Positions 26,952 through 34,836 of a stretch of 64,000 nt of DNA are shown piece by piece. The stretch spans positions 62,001 to 126,000 of the forward strand of contig JAGHIZ010000069.1 of NCBI GenBank assembly GCA_017886875.1, written 5' to 3'. The notes under the pieces were generated by a model. It saw only the letters and a list, made by a program, of their open reading frames with translations. It searched no databases and was not told the DNA's origin. A program made the translations under genes and the position numbers. The first letter of the stretch is position 1, and the number at the start of each line of letters is the position of its first letter. The stretch is from Butyricicoccus sp. GTDB taxonomy: Bacteria > Bacillota > Clostridia > Oscillospirales > Butyricicoccaceae.

Positions 26952-27539
26952 ATGAATGGTATAAAAAGCATAGGTTACACACCAGTGTATAAACTAACAG
27001 AAAAATCTACAACAAAAACACAAACAGAGCAGACAACAGCACCTAAAACAGACACTTTTACTAAGTCTGAACCACAGGAAAATATCACAACATATGAGCC
27101 ACCTAAAAAGCTTTCAGCAGAACAAATTGATGCTTTAAAACGTCAGGTGCAAGAAAGTATGCAAAACCTTGCAAAACAAATGTTAGGTGAGCAATATGAA
27201 ATCGCTAAAACAGCAGATGGAACAGTTGATTTTGCTGCTTTAGCTAACGATTTAGGCATAGGCACAACACCAGAGGCAGCAGCAGAGGCTATTTCTGAAA
27301 ATGGTAACTGGGGAGTAGATGCAGTTGCTACACGCCTTATTGATATGGCAATAAATCTTTCTGGTGGAGATACATCAAAAATAGGTATGCTTCGTGAGGC
27401 TGTACAAAAAGGTTTTGCACAGGTCGGAAAATTAGAGGATTTACCAGAAGTTTGTCAACAAACATACGATGAAGTGATGAAACGTTTTGATTACTTAGAG
27501 CAAAACGGAAGTATGGAAGGATATAATGAAGAAAAATAA
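26952..27539 (+). CDS. Unrecognised 195-residue protein near flagellin
   Basis: I do not recognise the family with confidence. The first 60 residues are threonine/lysine-rich and probably disordered; the rest is helical, with a region around residues 110-170 (AAAEAISENGNWG, VATRLIDMAINLSGG, LREAVQKGFAQVGKL) that recalls the DUF5610 domain of some flagellum-linked proteins. There is no signal peptide or membrane segment. AAAGGAGG precedes the ATG. Its end overlaps the next gene by 14 bases, so the two are translated from one message. Its place 1.7 kb before flagellin fits a motility link, which is only inferred. Confidence 0.6.
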   Translation: MNGIKSIGYTPVYKLTEKSTTKTQTEQTTAPKTDTFTKSEPQENITTYEPPKKLSAEQIDALKRQVQESMQNLAKQMLGEQYEIAKTADGTVDFAALANDLGIGTTPEAAAEAISENGNWGVDAVATRLIDMAINLSGGDTSKIGMLREAVQKGFAQVGKLEDLPEVCQQTYDEVMKRFDYLEQNGSMEGYNEEK

Positions 27540-28377
27540 ATTTTTAGTAAGTTTTATTTCTATCATTATGCTATTTGTGCTAAATGTAGCCGCTTTAAAT
27601 GAAGAACAAGCTGTTATGAGCAATATGGATATACTTGTAAATGGAAATAAAGTCGATTTCTGCTCATATATGATAAAAGGAAATAATTATATAAAATTAA
27701 GAGATGTTGCAGCTGCTCTTGATAACACAGATAGCAAATTCGAGGTTGATTATCAAAATGGTATAATTTATATTACAACAGGTAAAAATTATACATATCA
27801 AGGTGGAGAGCTTACAAAAGGTCAGTACACATATGTAACTGCTAATAAATCATCTCAAGAGCTTATGATAAATAATGAATATAAACCATTGGCAACTTAT
27901 AATATATTTGGCTATAATTATTTTAGGCTGCGTGATTTAGGATTAGCTTTAAACTTTGAAGTTGATTTTGATGCACAAACAAGTACAGTTATTGTAAACA
28001 CACCTGAAAATCAAATTTCTGATGTACAAGCAGTTTTAAATATTGTAAATACTGAGCGTGAAAAAGCAGGTGTACAACCTCTTATATTAAATGATGATTT
28101 ATGTAAAGCGGCTGAAAAGCGTTCTAATGAGCTAGGAGAACTTTTTTCACATACAAGACCTAATGGTGAAAGCTGTTTTACAGTTTTAAGTGAATTTGAT
28201 ATAACATCATATAATACGGCTGGTGAAAATATAGCTATACGTTATTCTTCTCCATACGATGTTATGAATGCTTGGTTAAATTCATCAGGTCACAGAGCAA
28301 ATATTTTAAATGCTAATTTTAAACAAATAGGTATAGCAAATGTTGATAGTCGTTGGACTCAACTATTTATAGGTTAA
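27526..28377 (+). CDS. Secreted CAP (SCP/PR1) domain protein with copper amine oxidase-like N-domain
   Basis: A signal peptide (about 1-23) precedes two repeats of the copper-amine-oxidase N-terminal-like domain (IKLRDVAAALDN and FRLRDLGLALNF mark them), a likely wall- or surface-binding module. Residues 165-283 form a CAP domain with NTEREKAGVQPL, the histidine motif FSHTRPNGESCF and the closing SSGHRANILN. CAP proteins in spore-formers include YkwD and SafA-type factors; the role here is unknown. GGAAGG lies five bases before the ATG, inside the preceding gene. Confidence 0.87.
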   Translation: MKKNKFLVSFISIIMLFVLNVAALNEEQAVMSNMDILVNGNKVDFCSYMIKGNNYIKLRDVAAALDNTDSKFEVDYQNGIIYITTGKNYTYQGGELTKGQYTYVTANKSSQELMINNEYKPLATYNIFGYNYFRLRDLGLALNFEVDFDAQTSTVIVNTPENQISDVQAVLNIVNTEREKAGVQPLILNDDLCKAAEKRSNELGELFSHTRPNGESCFTVLSEFDITSYNTAGENIAIRYSSPYDVMNAWLNSSGHRANILNANFKQIGIANVDSRWTQLFIG

Positions 28378-28383
28378 ACATAA

Positions 28384-28509
28384 AACCGCTTTGCATATTT
28401 TAAACAGTTTCATGGCATTAGAGAGGGTACTGTAATTGCTGCCTTTGGTGTTGGCAAGATTTTAGGATTTTATGAGCCACTTAAACCAAAAGTTCATAAA
28501 TTCAATTAG
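28384..28509 (+). pseudogene. C-terminal remnant of a YczE/YitT-like membrane protein
   Basis: An open stretch of 41 codons begins right after a stop codon and has no start codon or ribosome binding site. It encodes the segment FHGIREGTVIAAFGVGKILG followed by a short tail, which resembles the last membrane helix of YczE/DUF6198-type proteins. The rest of the gene is missing. It ends where the IS605-like segment begins, so insertion or deletion at this site is the likely cause. Confidence 0.5.
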
Positions 28510-28945
28510 GTTGCGGAAACCCACTTCCTTTAGGTAGTGGGAGGAGCAACCGACCTCCTATTCTTGTATAAAATTGTGTTTTGTACTATAATATACTTAA
28601 CATCGTAAATAAGAGAAAACCGTTATTCGTGATGTTCGAGAAGGCACTCTTTGCTCTTTGAAAAGTATATATAAGGTTGTAATGTAAAATCCTAACATTA
28701 TGTAAAATATACTAAGGTTTACAAGTTTGTGTGGCATGGGAAGTTTTGAGTACCTGATACAAACGGAAATTACAGTTTTGTAGTTACAACTGAGTAAACT
28801 CTGTTGTAAGGGGTGTTGTCAACCACCCCATGATGTAACACCACTTTAGGTAATAATACCTATTGGAGTTAAAGGTCGGAGGTTTAAGCCGTTACTACGA
28901 CTGGGCAGTTACAAGCCCATTACCTTCAGGTGATGGGTAGTTGAC
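28509..28945 (+). mobile_element. TnpB-less IS605-like segment with omega-RNA-like 3' end
   Basis: This 437-bp stretch has no gene. It holds two look-alike hairpins with C-rich left arms and TTTA/TTCA loops: 28520-28541 (one mismatch, itself inside GGTTGC/GCAACC) and 28916-28937 (nine pairs). The 3' part, from GGGGTG/CACCCC near 28810 through GTCGGAGG and CCGTTACTACGACTGGGC to the final hairpin and GTAGTTGAC, has the look of right ends of IS605/IS1341-type elements, where the TnpB guide RNA is encoded. A promoter-like TTGTAT-17-TATAAT lies at its left. No tnpA or tnpB is present. Confidence 0.5.
28564..28592 (+). promoter_or_regulatory. Promoter-like sequence at the left of the IS605-like segment
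   Basis: TTGTAT (28564-28569) and TATAAT (28587-28592) are spaced by 17 bases. A transcript from here would run about 345 bases to the end of the last hairpin at 28937-28945 without encoding protein. Confidence 0.6.
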
Positions 28946-29125
28946 AAGTTTATGTATGGCACAAAAGAAGAAAAACAGCAAAAAGTTAATAATGGAGAAC
29001 TTGCATAATAAAGCAAACTTGTTATAAAATGGTGATTTTTTGCCTTTTTAAATGGATTTTTAAAAATAATAAAAAATTTTTTATTTAAACTATTATTTAA
29101 AATTTTGGAAAGACGATATAAGGAG

Positions 29126-29195
29126 TGTACAGCACAGAAGTTGTCCTTGCTGTACAGTGATGACAACCAAGCTGTACAGGGCGAAAGGATTTCGC
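29126..29195 (+). promoter_or_regulatory. Structured flagellin leader with alternative stems and a GGA loop
   Basis: TGTACAGCA (29126-29134) pairs perfectly with TGCTGTACA (29148-29156). GTTGTC (29140-29145) can instead pair with GACAAC (29162-29167), and CTGTACAG recurs at 29150-29157 and 29172-29179, so several folds exclude each other. Next, GCGAAA-GGA-TTTCGC (29181-29195) shows GGA in a loop, the typical target of CsrA, which represses flagellin translation in Bacillus. A weak sigma-D-like CGATAT lies at 29114-29119, but its TAAA is too close for a good match. Confidence 0.55.
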
Positions 29196-29238
29196 TTTTA
29201 TGGATTCAACAAAAATTTAAAGTAAAGGAGATTACATT

Positions 29239-31299
29239 ATGAGAATCCAACATAATATTATGGCAATGAATGCCTACAGAAATTACAATACTAACAACTC
29301 AGCTCTTTCTAAGAACCTCGAAAAGCTATCTTCTGGTTATGCTATTAACCGTGCAGGTGATGACGCTGCTGGTCTGGCTATTTCTGAGAAGATGAGAGCT
29401 CAAATTACTGGTCTGTCAACAGCTCAGGATAACGCTCAGAGCGGTATCAACCTTGTTCAGACAACTGAGGGTGCTTTAACAGAAGTTCATGATATGCTGA
29501 ACCGTATGTATGAGCTTGCTAACCAGTCTGCAAATGGTACATATGATGAAATTGACCGTGAGCAGCTCAACAAGGAAGTTGATGCACTTAAGGAAGAAAT
29601 CAACCGTATTGCTGATTCTACTAACTTCAATGGTATTCAAGTTTTAGATGGTTCTTTAGGTCTAAATACTGATGCTTTTGATATGGCTTCTATAGCAGCA
29701 CAGAAGGCTGGTAATGTCAGAGATGGTGTAGTTAGTGTTGATATGGCGATTGCAGGCACTAACAAAGGTGCTAATACTATACTACATGAGGCAGGAGTAG
29801 ATGCGACAGAGGGTTCTTTTACTATTGATTTAAGTCAGTTAGAGCTTAAGGCTGATGGTGCTAATAAAGCAAAAGTAAAGGTTAAAATTGGCGGTTTTGA
29901 ATTTGAGGTTGAGGCAGCAGACAAGGATACAGATTTAACAGCTGATGATATCGCAAATGCTTTAAATGCTAAAGAGTTGATTGTTAAAGCTGATGGAACT
30001 CTTGTAAAGGGTGACGGATATACTGGTCAAAATGGAGACCTTGTGTATACAGCAACAGATAATGGAGATGGCACAGTTACATTCAAAACAACACATTATT
30101 ACAAGGGAACAACAAAAACAGCATTAACAGATGGCAAGCTTGAAGATGGTGTAAGTGATAATGCAGCAACATATCAAAACTGGAAAGTTGAAGTTTCAAA
30201 AGTAACAGGTACTAATGATTTAACTGGTGCAGAAAATATTGGTACAACCAATATTACTACAGCTAAAAAGCCAGATAAGGCTGTTTTTGGTAATGCGTTT
30301 TTAAAAATTGATTTAGAAAAGCTTACAGATGGAATGACTATTACCATTGCAGGTGAAGATAAAACAATAGGTCTTAAAGATGGAAATAGTGCAGATATTG
30401 ATTTGTCAGATTTAGATTTAACAGATCCTAATGATCAGTCAGAGGCTTTGAACAGAATTACTGCCGCATTTGCTAATAATCAGCATGTTTCTGTTGGTCA
30501 TGATTCCAATGGCAATCTTACAATTGCAGAAAAAGTTGATCCTGCTACAGGTGAGAGTAAAGCGTCTGAAGATATTCAAAAGGCTATGTCTACCCTTGAT
30601 GGTTTCAAGAGTCTTGTAAATTTCACAAGTGCAGCTAAGAATGTTGGTACAGAAATCTCTGCAAAGCCTGCAAGCATCAAAGATGGCGATGTTTTAACAA
30701 TTGATGGCAAGAAATATACATTTACTACCGACACAACAAAGACAGATGCTGGGTATATTCAGATGGGAACTGCTGGTGCGGATGCTATGAAGAATCTTGA
30801 AGCTGCTCTTAAGGGTGATGGATATACTACCGAGCTAAATGGCGATAAGTTGACAGTCTATGCGAAGACTAGTGATGCTGAAGCTCCTGTTGTATTGGGT
30901 AATGGCTTAACACTTCAGATTGGTGATACAAGTGATAGCTTTAATAAGCTGAGTGTTCTTGTTCAAGATATGCATGCTAATTCCTTAGGTATTAGTGAGA
31001 TTGATATTTCCAGCCAAGATGGTGCTGCAAAGGCTACAGACCTAATTAAGGCTGCTATTAATACCGTGTCTGATGTTCGTGGTACACTTGGTGCAACTCA
31101 GAACCGCTTAGAGCATACAATTAATAGCCTGTCTGTAACAGAAGAGAATATCACTTCTTCCGAATCTTCTATCCGTGATACTGACGTTGCAGAAGAAATG
31201 ATGGCTTATACAAAGAACAACATTCTGATTCAGTCTGCTCAGGCTATGCTTGCTCAGGCAAATCAGGTTCCACAGGGCGTTCTTCAGCTACTAGGTTAA
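29239..31299 (+). CDS. Flagellin with a large central domain
   Basis: Forms the flagellar filament. The conserved N-terminal D0/D1 part (about residues 1-140, starting MRIQHNIMAMNAYRN) and C-terminal D1/D0 part (about 600-686, ending ANQVPQGVLQLLG) are typical. The 450-residue centre is a variable surface domain rich in Asp, Thr, Lys and Ala. With 686 residues it is much longer than Bacillus Hag (about 300). AAAGGAG lies nine bases before the ATG. The lysine-rich centre fits the neighbouring methylase. No other flagellar structural gene is in the window. Confidence 0.95.
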   Translation: MRIQHNIMAMNAYRNYNTNNSALSKNLEKLSSGYAINRAGDDAAGLAISEKMRAQITGLSTAQDNAQSGINLVQTTEGALTEVHDMLNRMYELANQSANGTYDEIDREQLNKEVDALKEEINRIADSTNFNGIQVLDGSLGLNTDAFDMASIAAQKAGNVRDGVVSVDMAIAGTNKGANTILHEAGVDATEGSFTIDLSQLELKADGANKAKVKVKIGGFEFEVEAADKDTDLTADDIANALNAKELIVKADGTLVKGDGYTGQNGDLVYTATDNGDGTVTFKTTHYYKGTTKTALTDGKLEDGVSDNAATYQNWKVEVSKVTGTNDLTGAENIGTTNITTAKKPDKAVFGNAFLKIDLEKLTDGMTITIAGEDKTIGLKDGNSADIDLSDLDLTDPNDQSEALNRITAAFANNQHVSVGHDSNGNLTIAEKVDPATGESKASEDIQKAMSTLDGFKSLVNFTSAAKNVGTEISAKPASIKDGDVLTIDGKKYTFTTDTTKTDAGYIQMGTAGADAMKNLEAALKGDGYTTELNGDKLTVYAKTSDAEAPVVLGNGLTLQIGDTSDSFNKLSVLVQDMHANSLGISEIDISSQDGAAKATDLIKAAINTVSDVRGTLGATQNRLEHTINSLSVTEENITSSESSIRDTDVAEEMMAYTKNNILIQSAQAMLAQANQVPQGVLQLLG

Positions 31300-31340
31300 T
31301 TTTATACTGGGTTTGGCTTTATGCCTTTATTTTAAAAATC

Positions 31341-31372
31341 AAAACGGCGGGTCGAAAGATCCGTCGTTTTTC
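31341..31372 (+). terminator. Terminator after flagellin
   Basis: A 13-bp stem with wobble pairs (31341-31353 with 31358-31370) and a GAAA tetraloop ends in a T-run. The fliB start is 27 bases further on, so fliB may depend on readthrough, giving much less methylase than flagellin. Confidence 0.85.
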
Positions 31373-31398
31373 TATAAATGATAAAGGAGTTTTCTTCA

Positions 31399-32631
31399 AT
31401 GGTTACAAATAAAAACCAAAAAACAAAACAAATCACAGTTAAATATAAACTATATCCAGAAATTTATGATAGTTTTAAATGCATTGCTAGTGATTGCAAG
31501 CATACATGTTGTGAAGGCTGGACAATATCAATCAGTCAAAAAGAATGGCATGATTTACAGCGATTGCCTAAAATGCCCGATTTTGTAGGTGATAAAACGG
31601 TTTCTGATTTAGTTAGACGTATTCCAAATGGAAAAGGAAATATGTATGCAGAATTTGTAAAAGACAAGGAAGGAAAATGTCCTTTTTGGAATAATGAAGG
31701 GCTTTGTTCTTTACAGTTAGAGTATGGTGAAGATGTACTATGTAAAACTTGTAAAACTTATCCTAGAATTAGTATACCAACCTATCAAGCAAAAGAATTA
31801 ACTTTAACTCCATCTTGTGAAGCTGTACTTGAACAGCTTTGGACTAAATATAATGGACTTGATTTTGTTATGGATGAATTGCCCAAAAATCAGCAGAAAA
31901 TTATGACTATTTCAGTTAGTGAAAATATGTGGCGTGCTTTTCCTCAAATTCATTCACTTTGCATTGATATTCTTCAGTGTCGTAGTTTTAATATGTCTAA
32001 GCGTTTATTGATTATAGGGCTTGCTTTAAAAGACCTTATGAAAGAATTTAAACATACTTCTGTAAGTGCTTGGGAACAAAAATGGACATCAATTTTACAA
32101 AATCCAGATGTTTTATTAGATTTGTTGAATAATATAGGTGGTAATGATAAGTTATTTGTCGCTAATAATAGTGGTATGTTATTTAAAGTGTTGTCCAATA
32201 TTGGAGTAAATGATTTAATAAAAACAGTAAAAAAAGCATTAGAGATAAAAATAAATGAGCAAAGGTTAACAATTGAAACTGGTAAATGGAAAGAAATAGC
32301 AGATAAATTTAGTGAGAACTATGGCGATATTGAATATTTCTTTGAAAATTTAATGGTTTTAATAGCATTTAATTTAGTATTTCCAAGAGTTCAAACACCA
32401 GAAAAATTATGGACTAGTTATGTTGAACTTTGTTCTATTTATAGCCTTTATCGTTTTATAAGTGTTGCGGCTTGCTTTGAAAAGCCAACAAAAGAACAGC
32501 TTTTCCATGTATTGGTTTTGACAAGTCGTGCAATTATGCATAATGATAAACTAAGAGAAGATGTAAAAGAGGCATTTGCTAAAAATAACAGCGATTCTTT
32601 GGCACATATGGCTATACTTGTTTGTAGCTAA
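31399..32631 (+). CDS. fliB: Flagellin lysine N-methylase FliB
   Basis: FliB transfers methyl groups to lysine side chains of flagellin. The N-terminus shows the family's cysteine cluster: C28, C33, C37 and C38 in a CCEGW context, then CPFW, GLCSLQ and a CKTCKTYPR motif at about residues 90-130, which probably binds a metal cluster. The C-terminal 270 residues are helical. Length is 410 residues. The ATG at 31399 is nine bases after AAAGGAG; an ATG at 31378 lies upstream of that site. Its place right after flagellin supports the function. Confidence 0.9.
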   Translation: MVTNKNQKTKQITVKYKLYPEIYDSFKCIASDCKHTCCEGWTISISQKEWHDLQRLPKMPDFVGDKTVSDLVRRIPNGKGNMYAEFVKDKEGKCPFWNNEGLCSLQLEYGEDVLCKTCKTYPRISIPTYQAKELTLTPSCEAVLEQLWTKYNGLDFVMDELPKNQQKIMTISVSENMWRAFPQIHSLCIDILQCRSFNMSKRLLIIGLALKDLMKEFKHTSVSAWEQKWTSILQNPDVLLDLLNNIGGNDKLFVANNSGMLFKVLSNIGVNDLIKTVKKALEIKINEQRLTIETGKWKEIADKFSENYGDIEYFFENLMVLIAFNLVFPRVQTPEKLWTSYVELCSIYSLYRFISVAACFEKPTKEQLFHVLVLTSRAIMHNDKLREDVKEAFAKNNSDSLAHMAILVCS

Positions 32632-32665
32632 AAAATTCCAATAAGTAAAACCACTACTTGAATAT

Positions 32666-32712
32666 AATATTAGGGTATGCTATACTTAATGCTAAAATAA
32701 TACCCTAATATT
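32666..32712. repeat. 13-bp perfect inverted repeat between fliB and the TrmH gene
   Basis: AATATTAGGGTAT (32666-32678) and ATACCCTAATATT (32700-32712) flank a 21-base spacer. There is no T-run after it, so it is probably not the terminator, which follows at 32719. It may be an operator or a relic of a small element. Confidence 0.6.
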
Positions 32713-32718
32713 TCGGTG

Positions 32719-32750
32719 AGCCTGAGTGCCTATGGGTGTTCAGGCTTTTA
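32719..32750 (+). terminator. Terminator downstream of fliB
   Basis: AGCCTGA (32719-32725) pairs with TCAGGCT (32740-32746); the interior GTGCC/GGTGT extends the stem by wobble pairs around a TATG loop. A short T-run (TTTT) overlaps the base. Confidence 0.75.
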
Positions 32751-32790
32751 ACCTGTTAATCTTTTCATTTTTATAGAAATGAGGGACATT

Positions 32791-33582
32791 ATGCTTATAA
32801 CTAAAATTCAAAGTAAACAAAATAGCACTATAAAACATCTTGCTCGTTTAGCTAAAGATAAGAAATATCGCAATAATATAAATCAAATGGTTTGTGAAGG
32901 CGAAAAAATGCTTTTTGAAGCCTTATCTTCTAATATTAAAGTTCATACTGTAATTATTAAATCTGGTGCTTTAGTATCTGATGAATTATTAAATAATGCT
33001 TTTAATAAAGGGGCTTATTTATTTTCAGCTGATGAAAAACTATTTAATCTTGCTTCTGATGTTGAAACTTCACAAAATATGTTATTTTCCTGTGATATAC
33101 CTCATAAAATGGCTGATGAATTGCCAGAAAATTTAAATGGTGTTATTTTATTAGATGGTATTCAAGACCCTGGCAATCTTGGCACAATTTTGCGTACTGT
33201 TGATGCTTTTGCTCTGTCTGCCGTAATTTTGTGCGAAGGCTGCACAGATACTTTTGCCCCTAAAGTAGTACGTTCTACTATGGGTGCGATATTCCGTCAG
33301 CCAGTATTTAAAATGCCGCTTGAACAAGCGGTTGCTTGTATGCATTCCAGAAATATACCTGTATATGCAGCGGCTCTTTCAGATAAAAGTATATCTATAA
33401 ATGATATATCTCTTAAAAAAGCAGCTGTTATTATAGGAAATGAGGGTAGAGGCGTAACAGAGAAAGCTTTAAATCTTTGTGATAAACAAATTATTATTCC
33501 TATGCTTGGTAAAGCCGAATCATTAAATGCGGGTGTTGCTGCTGCAATACTTATTTGGGAAATGAGTGGTAAAAATGAGTAA
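32791..33582 (+). CDS. TrmH-family RNA 2'-O-methyltransferase
   Basis: A SpoU-type methyltransferase that uses S-adenosylmethionine to methylate a ribose of rRNA or tRNA. The substrate-binding N-terminal domain (about 1-100) is followed by the three SpoU motifs: DGIQDPGNLGTILRT, VIIGNEGRGV and IPMLGKAESLNAGVAAAI. It has 263 residues. The ATG at 32791 has GAGGGA (32781-32786) just upstream; an ATG at 32779 overlaps that site. Its stop overlaps dprA by 8 bases. The target RNA is unknown. Confidence 0.88.
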   Translation: MLITKIQSKQNSTIKHLARLAKDKKYRNNINQMVCEGEKMLFEALSSNIKVHTVIIKSGALVSDELLNNAFNKGAYLFSADEKLFNLASDVETSQNMLFSCDIPHKMADELPENLNGVILLDGIQDPGNLGTILRTVDAFALSAVILCEGCTDTFAPKVVRSTMGAIFRQPVFKMPLEQAVACMHSRNIPVYAAALSDKSISINDISLKKAAVIIGNEGRGVTEKALNLCDKQIIIPMLGKAESLNAGVAAAILIWEMSGKNE

Positions 33583-34789
33583 ACTTTCTTATTGGTTATG
33601 GCTAGCTGCAAAAGAGGAATTAACAGCTTTAGTTAAAAATCAGCTTTTAGAATGTTTTGGCTCTGCTGAACATCTATTTGCTATGAGTAGACAAGAGCTT
33701 ATAGAAAAAACAAGACTTAATAAAAAACAAATAGATGCATTATCTGATAAAAGTTTAAAAAGAGCTGATGAAATACAATTTGATTGTGAAAAACTCGGTA
33801 TAAATATATTGACTATTGAAGATAGTGCATATCCAGAAATATTATGCAGCATACCAGACCCGCCAATTATTTTATATGTAAAGGGTAAAATACCTGATTT
33901 AGAACGTAGACCAGCGGTGGGTATAGTTGGTACTCGTAGAGCTACACCTTATGGTATGACTACAGCAGGCGAATTTGGCAAACAGCTTGCTAGTGCAGGT
34001 ATGACCATTGTTTCTGGTATGGCTCTTGGTATTGATGGCGCTGCTATGCGTGGTGCTATTAGTGCAGGGGGAAAAACTATTGCTGTGCTTGCAGGTGGGC
34101 TTAATATTTGTTATCCACCTGAGCATAATTTCTTAATGGGTGATATTGTGCTTACTGGTGCTGTTATCAGTGAAAATCCACCATCTACACCACATAGAGG
34201 GTTTTTATTTCCAATAAGAAATAGAATTATAAGCGGTTTATCAAGAGCTGTTTTAGTTGTGGAAGCTCCCGCTCGCTCTGGTGCACTTATAACCGCACAT
34301 CAAGCTCTTGAACAGGGTAGAGATGTGTTTGCTATACCTGCAAATATAGACGCACCTAATTCAATGGGGTGTAACCATTTAATTCGTGATGGTGAAGCTG
34401 CAATAGCTTGTGAACCAAATGATATATTGCGTGAAGTTGGTTTAACTCCAATTTATGGTAGTAAAAAACCTATAAAACAGCCTGAACAAATTCATTATAA
34501 TGATAGACAAACGATTGAAGAAATGTGGAATAGAATTTTAAAACATCAAGATAATGAAGAACAAGAAGAAAATCAAGCACAAAAGATAAATAAACCTGAT
34601 GTTGTACCAGAGGTTCAAAATGAAGACCAAAAAGCGATTATTGATATTATACTAAAAGGTGCAGAGACACCAGAGGATATTTTAGAACAGCTAGATTTAC
34701 CAGTGGCTAGAGTTATGACAGAATTGACGATGATGGAGCTTGATGGTATACTAAAGCGTGAAAATGGCGTTATAACAATAAATTCTTAA
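33575..34789 (+). CDS. dprA: DNA processing protein DprA
   Basis: DprA binds incoming single-stranded DNA and loads RecA on it during transformation. The Rossmann-like core is complete: GIVGTRRATPYG, SGMALGIDGAA, LAGGLNICYPPEH, SENPPSTPHRGFLFPIRNRI and the SGALITA and VFAIPANID motifs. An N-terminal helical domain (about 1-80) and a C-terminal winged helix (about 340-404) flank it. The ATG at 33575 overlaps the preceding stop; GTG at 33566 is less likely. It precedes topA, a very common Firmicutes order. DprA alone does not show natural competence. Confidence 0.94.
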   Translation: MSKLSYWLWLAAKEELTALVKNQLLECFGSAEHLFAMSRQELIEKTRLNKKQIDALSDKSLKRADEIQFDCEKLGINILTIEDSAYPEILCSIPDPPIILYVKGKIPDLERRPAVGIVGTRRATPYGMTTAGEFGKQLASAGMTIVSGMALGIDGAAMRGAISAGGKTIAVLAGGLNICYPPEHNFLMGDIVLTGAVISENPPSTPHRGFLFPIRNRIISGLSRAVLVVEAPARSGALITAHQALEQGRDVFAIPANIDAPNSMGCNHLIRDGEAAIACEPNDILREVGLTPIYGSKKPIKQPEQIHYNDRQTIEEMWNRILKHQDNEEQEENQAQKINKPDVVPEVQNEDQKAIIDIILKGAETPEDILEQLDLPVARVMTELTMMELDGILKRENGVITINS

Positions 34790-34836
34790 AATATCAAGGT
34801 TTTTAATATAACATAAAATAAAACGGAGGAAATAAA

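Noticed and set aside
29098..29119. A sigma-D (flagellar) promoter TAAA ... CGATAT before flagellin
   Set aside because: The -10-like CGATAT is good but TAAA is only 12 bases away instead of about 15, so I do not call it as a promoter.
28909..29166. An 85-codon minus-strand open frame between the IS605-like segment and flagellin
   Set aside because: No ribosome binding site, AT-rich residue content and overlap with the structured flagellin leader; no family resemblance.
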